From Methylobacterium isbiliense (lineage in GTDB: Bacteria > Pseudomonadota > Alphaproteobacteria > Rhizobiales > Beijerinckiaceae): a DNA stretch of 64,000 bases. The stretch lies in NCBI RefSeq assembly GCF_022179325.1, contig NZ_BPQQ01000023.1, forward strand, positions 1 through 64,000, given 5' to 3'. Shown here piece by piece: positions 1 to 9,376 of this stretch (positions are counted from its first letter, which is position 1; every line of letters starts with the position of its first letter). The position numbers and the translations under genes were made by a program. Under the pieces are notes generated by a model, which saw only the letters and a list, made by a program, of their open reading frames with translations, was not told the DNA's origin and ran no database searches.

Positions 1-116
1 ACGCTCAGGGTGGGCTGGCTGACGTTGCAGCGCTCCGCCGCCCGGCCGAAATGGCTTTCCTCAGCCACGGCAACAACATATTCGAGATCGCGAAGGGACA
101 GGCCGGCGACGTTCAT
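1..116 (-). CDS. oxyR: OxyR-type LysR regulator, N-terminal fragment
   Basis: This is the first 38 or so codons of a LysR-family regulator that runs off the left edge. The N-terminus reads [20 protein letters not shown], followed by CNVSQPTLS, which is the helix-turn-helix of OxyR-type peroxide sensors. The ATG is at 116-114. It is divergent from a catalase gene, the classical OxyR arrangement. In the family, a cysteine pair in the C-terminal domain senses H2O2; that part lies outside the window and cannot be checked. An ATAG-N7-CTAT half-site overlaps the start codon, which suggests autoregulation. Another LysR peroxide regulator is possible but less likely given motif and neighbour. Confidence 0.85.
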   Translation of the reverse strand, partial: MNVAGLSLRDLEYVVAVAEESHFGRAAERCNVSQPTLS

Positions 117-129
117 AGATGGCATCTAT
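115..129. promoter_or_regulatory. OxyR-type half-site ATAG-N7-CTAT
   Basis: ATAG at 115-118 and CTAT at 126-129 are separated by exactly seven bases. This matches half of the four-element OxyR recognition pattern known from enterobacteria and fits the LysR T-N11-A rule. It overlaps the oxyR start codon and sits about 165 bases upstream of katA. The second half of the extended motif is not evident on either side. Confidence 0.5.
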
Positions 130-292
130 CACAGGGTTCGCAACGATGCATTTGTCAACTGGTCGCCCGCGGGCCATAACCCGGAACCAGACCAGTTCCA
201 GGGTCCTTGGGTCGGGAAATGGCCGACCCTATCTCCCGTGTCGCGGCGTAACCCGGCTGCCCGGGCTGCGCCCCACGTGAACAGGAGTGAGC

Positions 293-1882
293 ATGAGCGA
301 CCAACGCCCGATCCTGACCACCCGCCAGGGCCACCCGGTCCGCGACAACCAGAGCCTGCGCACGGTCGGCGAGCGGGGGCCGGCGACGCTCGAGAACTAC
401 CAGTTCATCGAGAAGATCACGCATTTCGACCGCGAGCGGATCCCCGAGCGCGTGGTGCATGCCCGCGGCGCCGGCGCCCACGGTTATTTCGAGGCCTACG
501 GCAAGATCGGCGACGAGCCGGCCTCCAAGTACACCCGCGCCCGCGTCCTCACTGAGACCGGCGTGAAGACGCCGGTCTTCGTGCGCTTCTCCACCGTGGC
601 CGGCGCCAAGGAGAGCCCCGAGACCGAGCGCGACCCGCGCGGCTTCGCGGTGAAGTTCAAGACCGTCGAGGGCAACTGGGATCTCGTCGGCAACAACCTC
701 AAGGTCTTCTTCATCCGCGATGCGGTGAAGTTCCCCGACATGATCCACGCGTTCAAGCCGGACCCGGTGACGAACCGGCAGGAGGCGTGGCGCTTCTTCG
801 ACTTCGTGGCGCAGCACCCCGAGTCGATTCACATGGTGACGTGGCTGAAGTCGCCCTGGGGCATCCCGGCCAACTACCGCGAGATGGAAGGCTCGGGCGT
901 CAACACCTACAAGCTGGTCAACGACCAGGGCGAGGCGGTGCTCTGCAAGTTCCACTGGATCCCCAAGCAGGGCGTGCGCAACCTGACGAGCCAGCAGGCC
1001 TCGGAGATCCAGGCCAAGGACGTCGGGCACGCGACCCGCGACCTCTACGACAACATCTCCAAGGGCAACTTCCCCGAGTGGGAATTCGCCGTGCAGATCA
1101 TGCCGGACGGCCCGAACGAGCACCTGTCGTTCGATCCCCTCGACGACACGAAGCGCTGGCCCGAGGACCAGTTCCCGCTGCTGAAGTGCGGCCGGATGGT
1201 GCTCGACCGCGTGCCGGACAACTTCTTCGCCGAGGTGGAGCAGTCGGCCTTCGGCACCGGCGTGCTCGTCGACGGCATCGACTTCTCGGACGACAAGATG
1301 CTACAGGGCCGGACCCTGTCCTACTCGGACACCCAGCGCTATCGCGTCGGCCCGAACTACCTGCAGCTGCCGATCAACGCGCCGCAGCCCGGCGTGAAGG
1401 TCTACTCGAACCAGCGCGACGGGCAGATGACGTACGCCGTCGACGGCACCGGCCCGAACAAGCACATCAACTACGAGCCGAGCACGCTGGCGGAAGGCCT
1501 GCGCGAGGCGGACAAGCCCGCGCGCGAATACCACCAGCCGGTCCAGGGCAACCTCGGCCGCTACCAGACCTCGCGCACCGAGGACGACTACACCCAGGCC
1601 GGCGCCCGCTACCGCTCCTTCCAGGACTGGGAGCGCGAGGACCTGATCGCCAACCTCGTCGCCGACATGAAGCAGTGCCCGGAGCCGATCCAGCTGCGGA
1701 TGGTCTGGCACTTCTGGCATGCGGACGAGGATTACGGCCGCCGCGTCGCCGAGGGTGCGGGCATCGACCTGGAGAAGGCCAAGGCCCTGCCGCCGCTGCC
1801 GGGCCGCGCCGCGCCGGGCAAGCGCCTCGCGACCGAGACCTACACGGACGGCTCGCCCGCCCATCAGGTCGCGGCCGAGTAA
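293..1882 (+). CDS. katA: heme catalase
   Basis: A 529-residue monofunctional heme catalase that dismutates H2O2 to water and oxygen. Catalytic His56 lies in [15 protein letters not shown]. The catalytic Asn is in DLVGNN (about 134-135), and the proximal heme-ligand Tyr is Tyr344 in [11 protein letters not shown]. Length fits the small-to-medium-subunit clade, without the extra C-terminal flavodoxin-like domain of large-subunit enzymes. I chose the ATG at 293 over an in-frame GTG at 287 because AGGAG ends at 286, giving normal spacing only for the ATG. It is divergent from oxyR, so induction by peroxide through OxyR is likely. A strong hairpin terminator follows. Confidence 0.97.
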   Translation: MSDQRPILTTRQGHPVRDNQSLRTVGERGPATLENYQFIEKITHFDRERIPERVVHARGAGAHGYFEAYGKIGDEPASKYTRARVLTETGVKTPVFVRFSTVAGAKESPETERDPRGFAVKFKTVEGNWDLVGNNLKVFFIRDAVKFPDMIHAFKPDPVTNRQEAWRFFDFVAQHPESIHMVTWLKSPWGIPANYREMEGSGVNTYKLVNDQGEAVLCKFHWIPKQGVRNLTSQQASEIQAKDVGHATRDLYDNISKGNFPEWEFAVQIMPDGPNEHLSFDPLDDTKRWPEDQFPLLKCGRMVLDRVPDNFFAEVEQSAFGTGVLVDGIDFSDDKMLQGRTLSYSDTQRYRVGPNYLQLPINAPQPGVKVYSNQRDGQMTYAVDGTGPNKHINYEPSTLAEGLREADKPAREYHQPVQGNLGRYQTSRTEDDYTQAGARYRSFQDWEREDLIANLVADMKQCPEPIQLRMVWHFWHADEDYGRRVAEGAGIDLEKAKALPPLPGRAAPGKRLATETYTDGSPAHQVAAE

Positions 1883-1907
1883 CGCTCCGCCGCCCTGTAC
1901 GCGACCA

Positions 1908-1939
1908 GCCCCGCCCGGAGCCCTCCGGGCGGGGCTTTT
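1908..1939 (+). terminator. rho-independent terminator of katA
   Basis: The arms GCCCCGCCCGGAG (1908-1920) and CTCCGGGCGGGGC (1923-1935) are perfectly complementary and are followed by TTTT. It lies 26 bases after the katA stop codon. Confidence 0.85.
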
Positions 1940-2061
1940 CGTTGCGCCGGAATGGCCGGCGGCGGGCCGGGTGCTCTCTGATCAGGCAGCCGTCGGCGGG
2001 CGGAACTCGTCTGCATACCGCAGACGCGCGCCTGGCCACGCCTCCCGCCTCCCGCGAGGGC

Positions 2062-2208
2062 GTCACGATCGGCCGGATGCAGGTGCGTTACCTCGCCCGC
2101 AGCGACGCCACCGACGACGCGCTCGGCATCTACGCCATGACGCTGGCGCCGCGCTCGCCCGGAGCAGGCCTGCATCGCCATGCCGTGCTCACTGAGGCGT
2201 TCGCGGTC
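2062..2208 (+). pseudogene. cupin-domain remnant
   Basis: In one frame this stretch reads like the N-terminal half of a small cupin: a beta-strand segment with MTLAPRSPGAGLHRH, where the HRH resembles the first metal-binding cupin motif, then AVLTEAFAV. After about 2208 the similarity stops, the frame turns into low-complexity arginine- and glycine-rich sequence, and no second cupin motif follows. No convincing start codon or ribosome site precedes it. I read it as a decayed gene fragment between katA and the next gene. The assignment rests on a short motif, and chance resemblance in GC-rich DNA is possible. Confidence 0.3.
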
Positions 2209-2385
2209 GCGGGATCTGATGACAGCCTACGACCAGGAGCCGCTCGCGGGCTTCTCGGGCCGGAGCGCGGCGGGCTGGCGCGCGGACGCGGCGGTCGAGC
2301 GGGTTTTCCGTTACGTCATCCTGGCCCGGGTCCGGTCCGGCTGCTATCATCCGCTCGCCGCCGTCCCGGTGCGCAGGGTCCCCGG

Positions 2386-2898
2386 ATGAGTGCCGTCGCC
2401 TTCGACACGCTGAAGCTCGCCCGGACCCTGCGCGACAAGGCCAAGCTGTCGCCCGAGCAGGCGGAGGGCTTCGCCGAAGCCATCTCCGACGCAGTCCAGG
2501 CCGACCTCGCGACCAAGGCCGACCTGAAGGCCACCGAGGTCGCGCTGCGGGCTGACATGAAGGCCTCGGAGACCCATCTCGGGTCCGAGATCGCCCGCGT
2601 GGAAAGCGAGTTGCGGGCCGAGATCAAGGGCGTGGAGACAAGACTTCGTGCCGAAATGGAAGGCATCGAGAACGAGCTGAGGACCGAGATCAAGGGCGTG
2701 GAGACGACGCTTCGGGCCGAGATCAAGAGCGTCGCCAACGATCTCAAGGCGACCGAGGCCTCCCTCAAGGCCGAGATCAAGGCACAGGTCGCCGAGGGCA
2801 AGTCCGATGTCATCAAGTGGGTCGTCGGCGCGGTCGGGTGCCAGACGGTCGTCATCCTCGGCGCGATCGTCGCCCTGGCGCGACTGCTCAAGCCCTGA
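2386..2898 (+). CDS. coiled-coil protein with C-terminal membrane anchor (DUF1640-like)
   Basis: A 170-residue protein of unknown role. Residues 1-40 form a conserved helical head (FDTLKLARTLRDKAKLSPEQ), typical of the bacterial DUF1640/CCDC90-like family. About 40-140 is a long charged coiled coil built from near-identical units (RAEIKGVET, RAEMEGIEN, RTEIKGVET, RAEIKSVAN). The C-terminus (about 145-167, VVGAVGCQTVVILGAIVALA) is a single membrane span. The repeats are also visible in the DNA: GAGATCAAGGGCGTGGAGAC occurs twice about 69 bases apart. Related genes are often found in several copies in Hyphomicrobiales genomes. The ATG follows CCCGG with no strong ribosome site. Confidence 0.75.
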   Translation: MSAVAFDTLKLARTLRDKAKLSPEQAEGFAEAISDAVQADLATKADLKATEVALRADMKASETHLGSEIARVESELRAEIKGVETRLRAEMEGIENELRTEIKGVETTLRAEIKSVANDLKATEASLKAEIKAQVAEGKSDVIKWVVGAVGCQTVVILGAIVALARLLKP

Positions 2899-2943
2899 TC
2901 GGGTGGCGGTCCGGCGACGCGGCCGGCAACGCGGGGAGGGGAC

Positions 2944-3330
2944 ATGCGCAGGCGGATCGACGGCGGCTCGCCCTTCGAGGCGGCCTACGGCTATTCCCGG
3001 GCTGTGGTGCAGGACGGGTTCGTGTTCGTGGCCGGCACTACCGGCTACGACTACGCCACGATGACCATGCCGGCGGACGTCGCCGCGCAGGCGGAGGCGT
3101 GCTGGCGCACGATCGCGGCCGTGCTCGCCGAGGCCGGCTCGTCCCTGGAGCAGGTGGTGCGAACGACCACCTACGTCACGGACCGGGCGGAGGCGGAGGC
3201 GGTGCTCGCCGTCGGCGGGCGGGTGATGGGAGCGATCCGGCCCGCCGCGACGCTGGTGGTCGTGGCGGGCCTGCTGCGGCCTGAGATGAAGGTCGAGATC
3301 GAGGTCACGGCGGCGCTGGCGGCCCGGTGA
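2944..3330 (+). CDS. RidA family (YjgF/YER057c) deaminase-like protein
   Basis: A 128-residue RidA-superfamily protein. Members are small trimeric proteins; the archetype hydrolyses reactive enamine/imine intermediates released by PLP enzymes. Visible family features are GFVFVAGTTGYDY near the N-terminus, QVVRTTTYVTD in the middle, and the conserved arginine in GAIRPAATLVVVAGL (about residue 98), which in RidA holds the substrate carboxylate. The N-terminus starts RRRIDGGSPFE, as in the more divergent YjgF-like subgroups, so the exact substrate is not predictable. The ATG is preceded by GGGGAGGGGAC. Its 3' end overlaps the convergent metallophosphoesterase gene by 26 bases. Confidence 0.9.
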   Translation: MRRRIDGGSPFEAAYGYSRAVVQDGFVFVAGTTGYDYATMTMPADVAAQAEACWRTIAAVLAEAGSSLEQVVRTTTYVTDRAEAEAVLAVGGRVMGAIRPAATLVVVAGLLRPEMKVEIEVTAALAAR

Positions 3331-4183
3331 CGTCCGCCTCGTCGGAGGCGCAGCGCGCCGAGCCCGCCGCGGCCGCGTCGCACCAGCCGCTGCCGGTCCA
3401 GAGCCGCACCTGCACGGTGGCGACGCCGCCCTCCACCGTGATCCGGTTGTAGGCGTTGGGCTCGTTGCCGCGCAGGCGCGTCGAGGTCGCCGAGCCCGCC
3501 TGCACGGCGAGGAGCCGGGTCGCGGTGGTCTGCGCCTCGCTGCGGTCGATCTCGGCCCGCGCCGCGCCCGAGGGCGTGGGCATCACGAAGCGCGAATAGC
3601 CCCGGTGCAGGTGCCCCGCGAGCGCGAGCCCGACATGGTGGCGCTGAAACGCCGCCAGCGCCTCGTCGGCCCGCCCGACCAGGCGGGCCTCGGCGTCCCA
3701 GGGCGGCGGGATGAAGGGGTGGTGGCCCACGATGATGCGGAAGAGGTGCGGAGGGAGGGCGGCGAGCACCCGCTCGGTCCGGCGGATCTGCGCCCGGGTG
3801 ATCTTGCCCTGCGACCAGTCCCGCTCCGGCGCCCAGGTGCGCACGGTGTTGAGGCCGATCACCGCGATCTCCTCGTCCTGGAACACCGGCTCGGTCTCGG
3901 GCGCGATGTAGCGGCGGTAGCGCCGGAACGGGGTGAAGAACCGCTGCCAGAGCCGGTAGGGCGAGATGTCGTGGTTGCCCGGCACCGCGAGGACCGGCGC
4001 CGTGACCCGCGCCAGGAAGGCCCGGGCCTCCTCGTATTCCCGGGTGCGGGCCCGCATGGTGAAGTCGCCCGACGCGATCACGAGGTCGGGCCGGTCGTGA
4101 TCGAGCTCCGCCAGCAGCCCCTCGACCACCGCCGGATCGACCCGCCGGAAATGCAGGTCGGAGATGTGGGCGATGCGTCTCAC
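3305..4183 (-). CDS. metallophosphoesterase (calcineurin-like)
   Basis: A 292-residue cytoplasmic metallophosphoesterase. The dinuclear metal motifs appear in order: ISDLHF at the very N-terminus, ASGDFTM, VPGNHD, VGHHPF and AGHLHRG. The substrate is not evident; related proteins act on cyclic nucleotides or phospholipid head groups. The GTG start at 4183 overlaps the stop of the upstream lipid-kinase gene (GTGA), indicating translational coupling, so a shared role in lipid or phosphate-ester turnover is plausible. A C-terminal segment of about 60 residues (rich in Ala, Thr and Arg) extends beyond the catalytic core. The 3' end overlaps the convergent RidA-family gene. Confidence 0.88.
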   Translation of the reverse strand: MRRIAHISDLHFRRVDPAVVEGLLAELDHDRPDLVIASGDFTMRARTREYEEARAFLARVTAPVLAVPGNHDISPYRLWQRFFTPFRRYRRYIAPETEPVFQDEEIAVIGLNTVRTWAPERDWSQGKITRAQIRRTERVLAALPPHLFRIIVGHHPFIPPPWDAEARLVGRADEALAAFQRHHVGLALAGHLHRGYSRFVMPTPSGAARAEIDRSEAQTTATRLLAVQAGSATSTRLRGNEPNAYNRITVEGGVATVQVRLWTGSGWCDAAAAGSARCASDEADVTGPPAPP

Positions 4184-5121
4184 GCGCGGGCCTCGTCGGC
4201 GGGCACGAGCACCCGGAGGGCGCCGGGCCGGATGCGGTAGTTCAGGGGCGTCCGCAGCAGGATCACTTCTCCGTCGTTCATCACCCGCAGGCTCCGGCGC
4301 CGGGTGTGGAGCGCGAAGCTTGTCGCCTCGAGCCGGTCGAGATCCGGCAGGGCGCGCCACGCCCCGGCGGCGAAGCCCAGGCCGAGCCGCAGCAGGCGCC
4401 GCGCCGACAGCCGCGCGAGGAGGTAGAGCGTGAACCGGCCCCGGTCGACCTCTGCGCGGCTCAGCACCTCCCCGACCTCCTCCCGGTAATCGCCGACCAC
4501 CGCCGCGAAGGTGTGGAAGCGGACGCGCTCGCTCGTGCCCCCGCGCGTCAGGCGCGCGGTGATCCGCGGGGCGGGATCGAGATTGCGCAGCAGCGCGGCG
4601 AGGAACCGCGCGAGCCCGGCGAGGCTGGGGCGGCCGCGCTCGGCCTCGCGGTACCGGGCCATCCGGGCCGGCATGCCGAGAACCGAGTTGATCGCGAAGA
4701 CGTGTCCGTTGACCTCGCCGAGGTCGATGGCGCGGGCGCGCCCGTCCGCGATCACCGCGGCCGCCGCTTCCAGGGCAAGGGGGATGCCGAGGTCGCGCGC
4801 GAGCAGGTTCATCGTCCCGGCCGGCAGGATCCCGAGCGCCACGTCGCCGCCCGCCAGCACCTGCGCCGCACAGGCGAGCGTCCCGTCGCCCCCGGCGACC
4901 ACGAGCGCATCGATGCCCGGGAGGGACGCGGCGGCGCGCAGGCGGGCGTCCAGCGGAAGCGTGGGATCGGGCTCCGCGCGCACCGCGAGGCCGACGGCCG
5001 CCAGCGCGGCGGCCGGCGCGGCCGGATCGAGCCCACGCTCGGCGAGAGAGCCGGACGCGGCATTCGTGACGAGCGCGACGATGCGAATCCGGGCCTCGCC
5101 CGCCACTCCGTCCATCACCAT
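4180..5121 (-). CDS. diacylglycerol kinase-family lipid kinase
   Basis: A 313-residue protein of the DAGK/YegS/sphingosine-kinase fold. The nucleotide-binding signature VVAGGDGTL is near residue 78, followed by GILPAGTMNLLARDL, which matches the second conserved block (usually G-T-x-N-D-x-A-R). The catalytic domain is about 10-135; the C-terminal beta-sandwich lipid-binding part follows. Family members phosphorylate diacylglycerol or related lipids at the inner membrane face. Two nearby ATG codons (5121 and 5115) are possible starts. It is translationally coupled to the downstream metallophosphoesterase. Confidence 0.88.
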   Translation of the reverse strand: MVMDGVAGEARIRIVALVTNAASGSLAERGLDPAAPAAALAAVGLAVRAEPDPTLPLDARLRAAASLPGIDALVVAGGDGTLACAAQVLAGGDVALGILPAGTMNLLARDLGIPLALEAAAAVIADGRARAIDLGEVNGHVFAINSVLGMPARMARYREAERGRPSLAGLARFLAALLRNLDPAPRITARLTRGGTSERVRFHTFAAVVGDYREEVGEVLSRAEVDRGRFTLYLLARLSARRLLRLGLGFAAGAWRALPDLDRLEATSFALHTRRRSLRVMNDGEVILLRTPLNYRIRPGALRVLVPADEARA

Positions 5122-5218
5122 CCTCCCGGCCCAATCGCCGGACGGATCCTGTCAGGGGATCATCTCAGGCAGATGGCGGAAGGGTGGACCCGTCGCCCAT
5201 GTGGTCACCCCGGCCGCG

Positions 5219-6895
5219 TCAGGCGGCCCGAATGGTGGCCAGGAAGCGCTGCATCTCGCCGCCGAGCTGCTCGGCCTGCCGCGACAGCTCGGAGGCGGCC
5301 GAAAGGACTTGACCCGCTGCCGTGCCGGTCTCCTGCGCGGTGCCGGCGAGGCGCGCGATCGTCGTCGTCACCTCGCCCGTGCCGGTGGCCGCCTCGGCGA
5401 CGTTGCGCACGATCTCGCCCGTGGCGGCGCCCTGCTCCTCCACCGCGGCGGCGATCGAGGTCGCGACCCCGCTGATCTCGCGCACCCGCCCGGTGATGGC
5501 GTCGATGGCCGCCACCGCCTGATCTGTGGAGCCGCGGATGCGGGTGATCTGCTTCGTCACGTCCTCGGTGGCGCGCGTCGTCTGATTGGCGAGTTCCTTG
5601 ACCTCGGCGGCGACCACCGCGAAGCCGCGTCCCGCCTCGCCAGCGCGCGCCGCCTCGATGGTGGCGTTGAGCGCGAGAAGGTTGGTCTGCGCGGCGATCT
5701 CCGAGATCATCCGCACCACGTCGCCGATCTGGCCCGCCGCGTCGCGCAGGTCGGCCACGAGGCCCCCGGTCTGCCCGGCTTCGTCCACCGCCACCTGGGC
5801 GAGTTCGGCCGAGCCGGACACCTGCCGGCCGATCTCCCGCACGGAGGCCCCCAGCTCCTCGGCGGCGCCCGCCACCATGGTCACGTTGCCGCTCGCCATC
5901 TCGGCGGCGGCCGCCACGGCGGTCGACTGCCCGGCGGCCTGCGCCGCGATGGCGCTCATGCTGCGCGCCGTGGCTTCGAGTTCCGTGGCGGCGGCCGTCA
6001 CGGCGCCGAGGACGCCGCCCACGGCGAGCTCGAACGAATCGGCCATCTCGCGCATCGTCGCCCGGCGCTGCGCCTCGGCTCCGGCGCGCGCGAGCGCGGT
6101 CTCCTCCTCCAGGGCCCGGCCGTGCAGGAGGGTGTCGCGAAACACCGCCACCGTGGCGGCCATTGCGCCGATCTCGTCGCGGCGACCGACGCCGGGAATC
6201 GTCACCTCCGCATCCCCCTCGGCGAGCCGACGCATCGCCCGCGTCATGTGCTCGATGGGCCGGGCCACCCCGCGCAGGGCGAACAGGGACGCGGCGAGCG
6301 CCGCGAGCACCGCGAGCACGAGGACGACGACGGAGACCGATCGGGTCGCGGTCTGCGCCTCCTGCGCCGCGGCGCTGGCCTGCCGGCCGGCGCGGCGGCT
6401 GAGTTCGAGCCCCGCCTCGATCGCCGTGCTGACGGCGCGGTACTCCGCGTTCATCGGGCCGCGAAACAGCGCCAGGATCTCCTCGCGCCGGCTCGGATCG
6501 AGCGTGAGCAGGCGTTCCCAGCCGGCCTTCATGGTCGCCCATTTGCGCGAGAAGTCGTCGTAGGCCGCACGTTCCTCGGGATTCTGCACCAGGGGCAGGT
6601 AGCGCGCGCGTGCGGCTTCGAGGTCGCGGACCACCTCCGCCCATTGCGTTGCGCTGCGCCCGCGCTCCGCCTCGTCATCGGCCATCAGGTAGCGGAACTG
6701 CCAGAGGCGGGAGCGGATCACCAGGGCGTTGATGCTGTGCATCGCGTCGACAGAGGGGAGGGCGTCCTGCGTGACTTCGCGGATGCGGCCTCCGATCTGG
6801 TCCAGCCTGTAGAGCGTCACGCTCCCCTGAACGACCGTAATCGTGGCCAGGAGCGCGAACAGACCGATCAGCTTGGCTTTCAGGGAGGACCGCAT
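5219..6895 (-). CDS. methyl-accepting chemotaxis protein
   Basis: A 558-residue chemoreceptor. It has a membrane segment at about 8-28, a periplasmic four-helix-bundle-type sensor domain at 30-185 and a second segment at 187-207. A HAMP domain follows at 208-260, then a long cytoplasmic signalling coiled coil. The receptor tip carries the invariant [20 protein letters not shown] and [15 protein letters not shown]. The ligand is unknown. I start at the ATG at 6895, right before the first membrane span; a longer open frame reaches 7039 but its 48 extra residues look random. No other che gene is in the window, so this is an orphan receptor feeding a pathway encoded elsewhere. Confidence 0.93.
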   Translation of the reverse strand: MRSSLKAKLIGLFALLATITVVQGSVTLYRLDQIGGRIREVTQDALPSVDAMHSINALVIRSRLWQFRYLMADDEAERGRSATQWAEVVRDLEAARARYLPLVQNPEERAAYDDFSRKWATMKAGWERLLTLDPSRREEILALFRGPMNAEYRAVSTAIEAGLELSRRAGRQASAAAQEAQTATRSVSVVVLVLAVLAALAASLFALRGVARPIEHMTRAMRRLAEGDAEVTIPGVGRRDEIGAMAATVAVFRDTLLHGRALEEETALARAGAEAQRRATMREMADSFELAVGGVLGAVTAAATELEATARSMSAIAAQAAGQSTAVAAAAEMASGNVTMVAGAAEELGASVREIGRQVSGSAELAQVAVDEAGQTGGLVADLRDAAGQIGDVVRMISEIAAQTNLLALNATIEAARAGEAGRGFAVVAAEVKELANQTTRATEDVTKQITRIRGSTDQAVAAIDAITGRVREISGVATSIAAAVEEQGAATGEIVRNVAEAATGTGEVTTTIARLAGTAQETGTAAGQVLSAASELSRQAEQLGGEMQRFLATIRAA

Positions 6896-7039
6896 CGACA
6901 AACACCCGCCCACGAGACGCGCGCCCTGAATAAGTGCCGATTGATTAAGAAACTGCGTCTCGTGCGTCCAGAAATCCAGGCCGCAACAGATCCAAGTAGG
7001 TTTCGTCGACTGCAACGAACGATAGTGTCTCGATACCAC

Positions 7040-7070
7040 AGGACCGCCGTGCGTGACGCATGGCGGTCCT
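7040..7070 (-). terminator. stem-loop after the FadB-type gene
   Basis: AGGACCGCC (7040-7048) and GGCGGTCCT (7062-7070) form a perfect 9-bp stem starting 27 bases beyond the stop of the minus-strand multifunctional enzyme. There is no clear U-tract, so it may be an mRNA-stabilising or rho-assisted structure. Confidence 0.5.
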
Positions 7071-7096
7071 GCGATCCTGGAGGCTGGACCTCAACG

Positions 7097-9301
7097 TCAG
7101 GCCGCCTGCTTCTCGGCCTTGCCGTAGAAGCGCCCGCCGCTCTCGGCCATCGCCACGAGGCTCTGCGGCGGCGCGAAGCGGGCGCCATGCTTGGCCTCCA
7201 GCGCCCGGCACAGCTCCACGAAGCGGCGCGCGCCCATGCCGTCGATGTAGGACAGGACGCCGCCCGTGAAGGGCGCGAAACCGAAGCCGAGGATCGAGCC
7301 GACATCGGCCTCGCGCGGATCGGTGACCACTCCCTCGCCGTAGACGCGCGCCGCCTCCGCCGCCTGGGCCACCAGGAACCGCTGCTTCAGCTCAGCGAAG
7401 TCGATCGCCTCGGGATCGAGCCGCGCGCCCGCGAGCGCCGCGAGGCCGGGCCAGAGCCGCTTGGGCCCCTTCTCGGCCGGGTAGTCGTAGAAGCCCTTGC
7501 GGTTCTTGCGGCCGAGCCGGCCCTCCTTCTCCACCAGCGTGGTCAGCAGGTGCTCCTGCACCGGATTGACCGCGCCCTCGCCGAGCTGCGCCTTCGTGGC
7601 CTTGAGGATCTTGAGGCCGAGATCGACCCCGACCTCGTCGTTGAGCGAGAGCGGCCCCACCGGCATGCCGGCTTGGCGGCCCGCATTCTCGATCATCGCC
7701 GCCGGTACGCCCTCGGCCAGCATCAGGTGGCCTTCGAGGATGTAGGCGCCGACGCAGCGGTTGGCGAAGAAGCCCCGCGCGTCGTTGACCACGATCGGCG
7801 TCTTCTTGATCGCCCGCACGTAGTCGAGGGCGGTCGCCAGCGCCCGCTCGCCGGTCTCCCGACCCATGATGATCTCGACCAGCAGCATCTTCTCGACCGG
7901 CGAGAAGAAGTGGATGCCGATGAACTGGTCCGGCCGGCCGGAGGAGCGGGCGAGCCCGGTGATCGGCAGAGTCGAGGTGTTGGACGCGAAGATCGCCTCG
8001 GGGCCGATCGCGGCCTCGACCTTGGCGATCACCTCGGCCTTGACCTTGGGGTCCTCGAACACGGCCTCGATCACGAGGTCGCATCCGGCCAGCTCCCCGT
8101 ACTCGGCCGTGGTGGTGATGCGCGCGAGCAGGGCGTCGCGGTCCGCCGTCTTGGCGCGGCCCTTCATGATCTGGTCGGAGACGAGCTTGTGGGCGTAGGC
8201 CTTGCCCTTCTCGGCCGCCTCGGCCGACTGGTCCACCAGCACCACCTCCATGCCAGCCTGGGCCGTGACGTAGGCGATGCCCGCCCCCATGAAGCCCGCG
8301 CCGACCACGCCGACCCGCCGGATCGCGGTCGGTCCCACGCCCTCGGGGCGCCGCGCCCCCTTGTTGAGTTCGCCCATCGACACGAACAGCGAGCGGATCA
8401 TCGCGGCGGCCTGCGGCGAACGCAGGATGTTCGCGAAGTACCGGCTCTCGACCTTGAGCGCGAGGTCCATCGGCAGCTGCAGGCCCTCGTAGACGGATTG
8501 CAGGATCGCCTTCGCGGCCGGGTAGTTGTCGTGCGTCTCGCGGCGGTAGATCGCGTTGGCGGGCGGCCAGGTCATCATGCCGGCGGGCGAATAGACCTTG
8601 CCGGAGGGCGCCTTGAACTTCGGCTGGTCCCAGGGCGCGACCGCCGATCCGCCGTTGCGGATCCAGTCCTTGGCCTGCGCGACGATGTCATCCCGCTTGG
8701 CGACCGCATGGACGAGACCCATGTTGCGGGCCATGAGCGGGCGGATCTGCTCGCCCTTGAACAGCATCTGCAGGGCGTCGCCGGTCTGCATCAGCCGCGC
8801 CACGCGCTGGGTGCCGCCCGCGCCGGGAAACAGCCCGACCTTGATCTCCGGCAGGCCGACGCGGGTCCGGTCGTCGTCCGAGAGGATCCGGAAGTGACAG
8901 GCGAGGGCGAGTTCGAACGCGCCGCCGAGGCAGGTGCCGTGCACCGCCGCCGCGAACGGTTTCCCGCAGGTCTCGACCCTGCGGTAGAGCAGCGTCAGCC
9001 GGCGCGATTCCTCGAAGAAGAAGCGCATCGCCTCCTCCTGGCCGCGCGCGCGCGCGAGCCGCGCGTACTCGGCCCCGAGGCCCTGGAGCATCGTCAGGTC
9101 GGCGCCGCCCGAGAAGGTGTCCTTGCCCGAGGTGATCACGCAGCCCTTCACGGCCGCATCGCCCGCCACCGCGTCGACTATGCGGTCGAGTTCCGCCATC
9201 ACCTCCGGCGTGATGACGTTCATCGAGCGGCCGGGCATGTCCCAGGTCGCGAGCGCGATGCCGTCGGAATCGATCTCGAAGCGGAAATGGGTGAGGTCCA
9301 T
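7097..9301 (-). CDS. fadB: fatty-acid oxidation multifunctional enzyme (enoyl-CoA hydratase / 3-hydroxyacyl-CoA dehydrogenase)
   Basis: A 734-residue fused enzyme catalysing hydration of enoyl-CoA and NAD-dependent oxidation of 3-hydroxyacyl-CoA in beta-oxidation. The N-terminal crotonase domain (about 1-190) shows the oxyanion-hole segment SGGADLTML and HGTCLGGAFELALAC with the catalytic acidic region GLPEIKVGLFPGAGGTQ. The NAD-binding Rossmann domain starts at about 328 (VGVVGAGFMGAGIAYVTAQA), followed by NTSTLPITGL and the catalytic His in IGIHFFSPVEKM, then two C-terminal 3HCDH domains. It is the alpha-type partner of the thiolase at 9985-11193. The DUF2059 gene lies between them on the same strand. 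Confidence 0.95.
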   Translation of the reverse strand: MDLTHFRFEIDSDGIALATWDMPGRSMNVITPEVMAELDRIVDAVAGDAAVKGCVITSGKDTFSGGADLTMLQGLGAEYARLARARGQEEAMRFFFEESRRLTLLYRRVETCGKPFAAAVHGTCLGGAFELALACHFRILSDDDRTRVGLPEIKVGLFPGAGGTQRVARLMQTGDALQMLFKGEQIRPLMARNMGLVHAVAKRDDIVAQAKDWIRNGGSAVAPWDQPKFKAPSGKVYSPAGMMTWPPANAIYRRETHDNYPAAKAILQSVYEGLQLPMDLALKVESRYFANILRSPQAAAMIRSLFVSMGELNKGARRPEGVGPTAIRRVGVVGAGFMGAGIAYVTAQAGMEVVLVDQSAEAAEKGKAYAHKLVSDQIMKGRAKTADRDALLARITTTAEYGELAGCDLVIEAVFEDPKVKAEVIAKVEAAIGPEAIFASNTSTLPITGLARSSGRPDQFIGIHFFSPVEKMLLVEIIMGRETGERALATALDYVRAIKKTPIVVNDARGFFANRCVGAYILEGHLMLAEGVPAAMIENAGRQAGMPVGPLSLNDEVGVDLGLKILKATKAQLGEGAVNPVQEHLLTTLVEKEGRLGRKNRKGFYDYPAEKGPKRLWPGLAALAGARLDPEAIDFAELKQRFLVAQAAEAARVYGEGVVTDPREADVGSILGFGFAPFTGGVLSYIDGMGARRFVELCRALEAKHGARFAPPQSLVAMAESGGRFYGKAEKQAA

Positions 9302-9376
9302 CGGGGCGTCCTCGTCAGGCGGTTCCGGACGGCGGGAGGCCCGCGGCGGCCGAGGCGCGCCGCGGGCCGTCCGCCG

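Noticed and set aside
287-292. GTG at 287 as the katA start
   Set aside because: The ribosome site AGGAG ends at 286, directly touching this GTG. The ATG at 293 has proper spacing.
6896-7039. N-terminal extension of the chemoreceptor
   Set aside because: Its 48 extra residues are not membrane-like or family-like. The ATG at 6895 starts right before the first membrane span.
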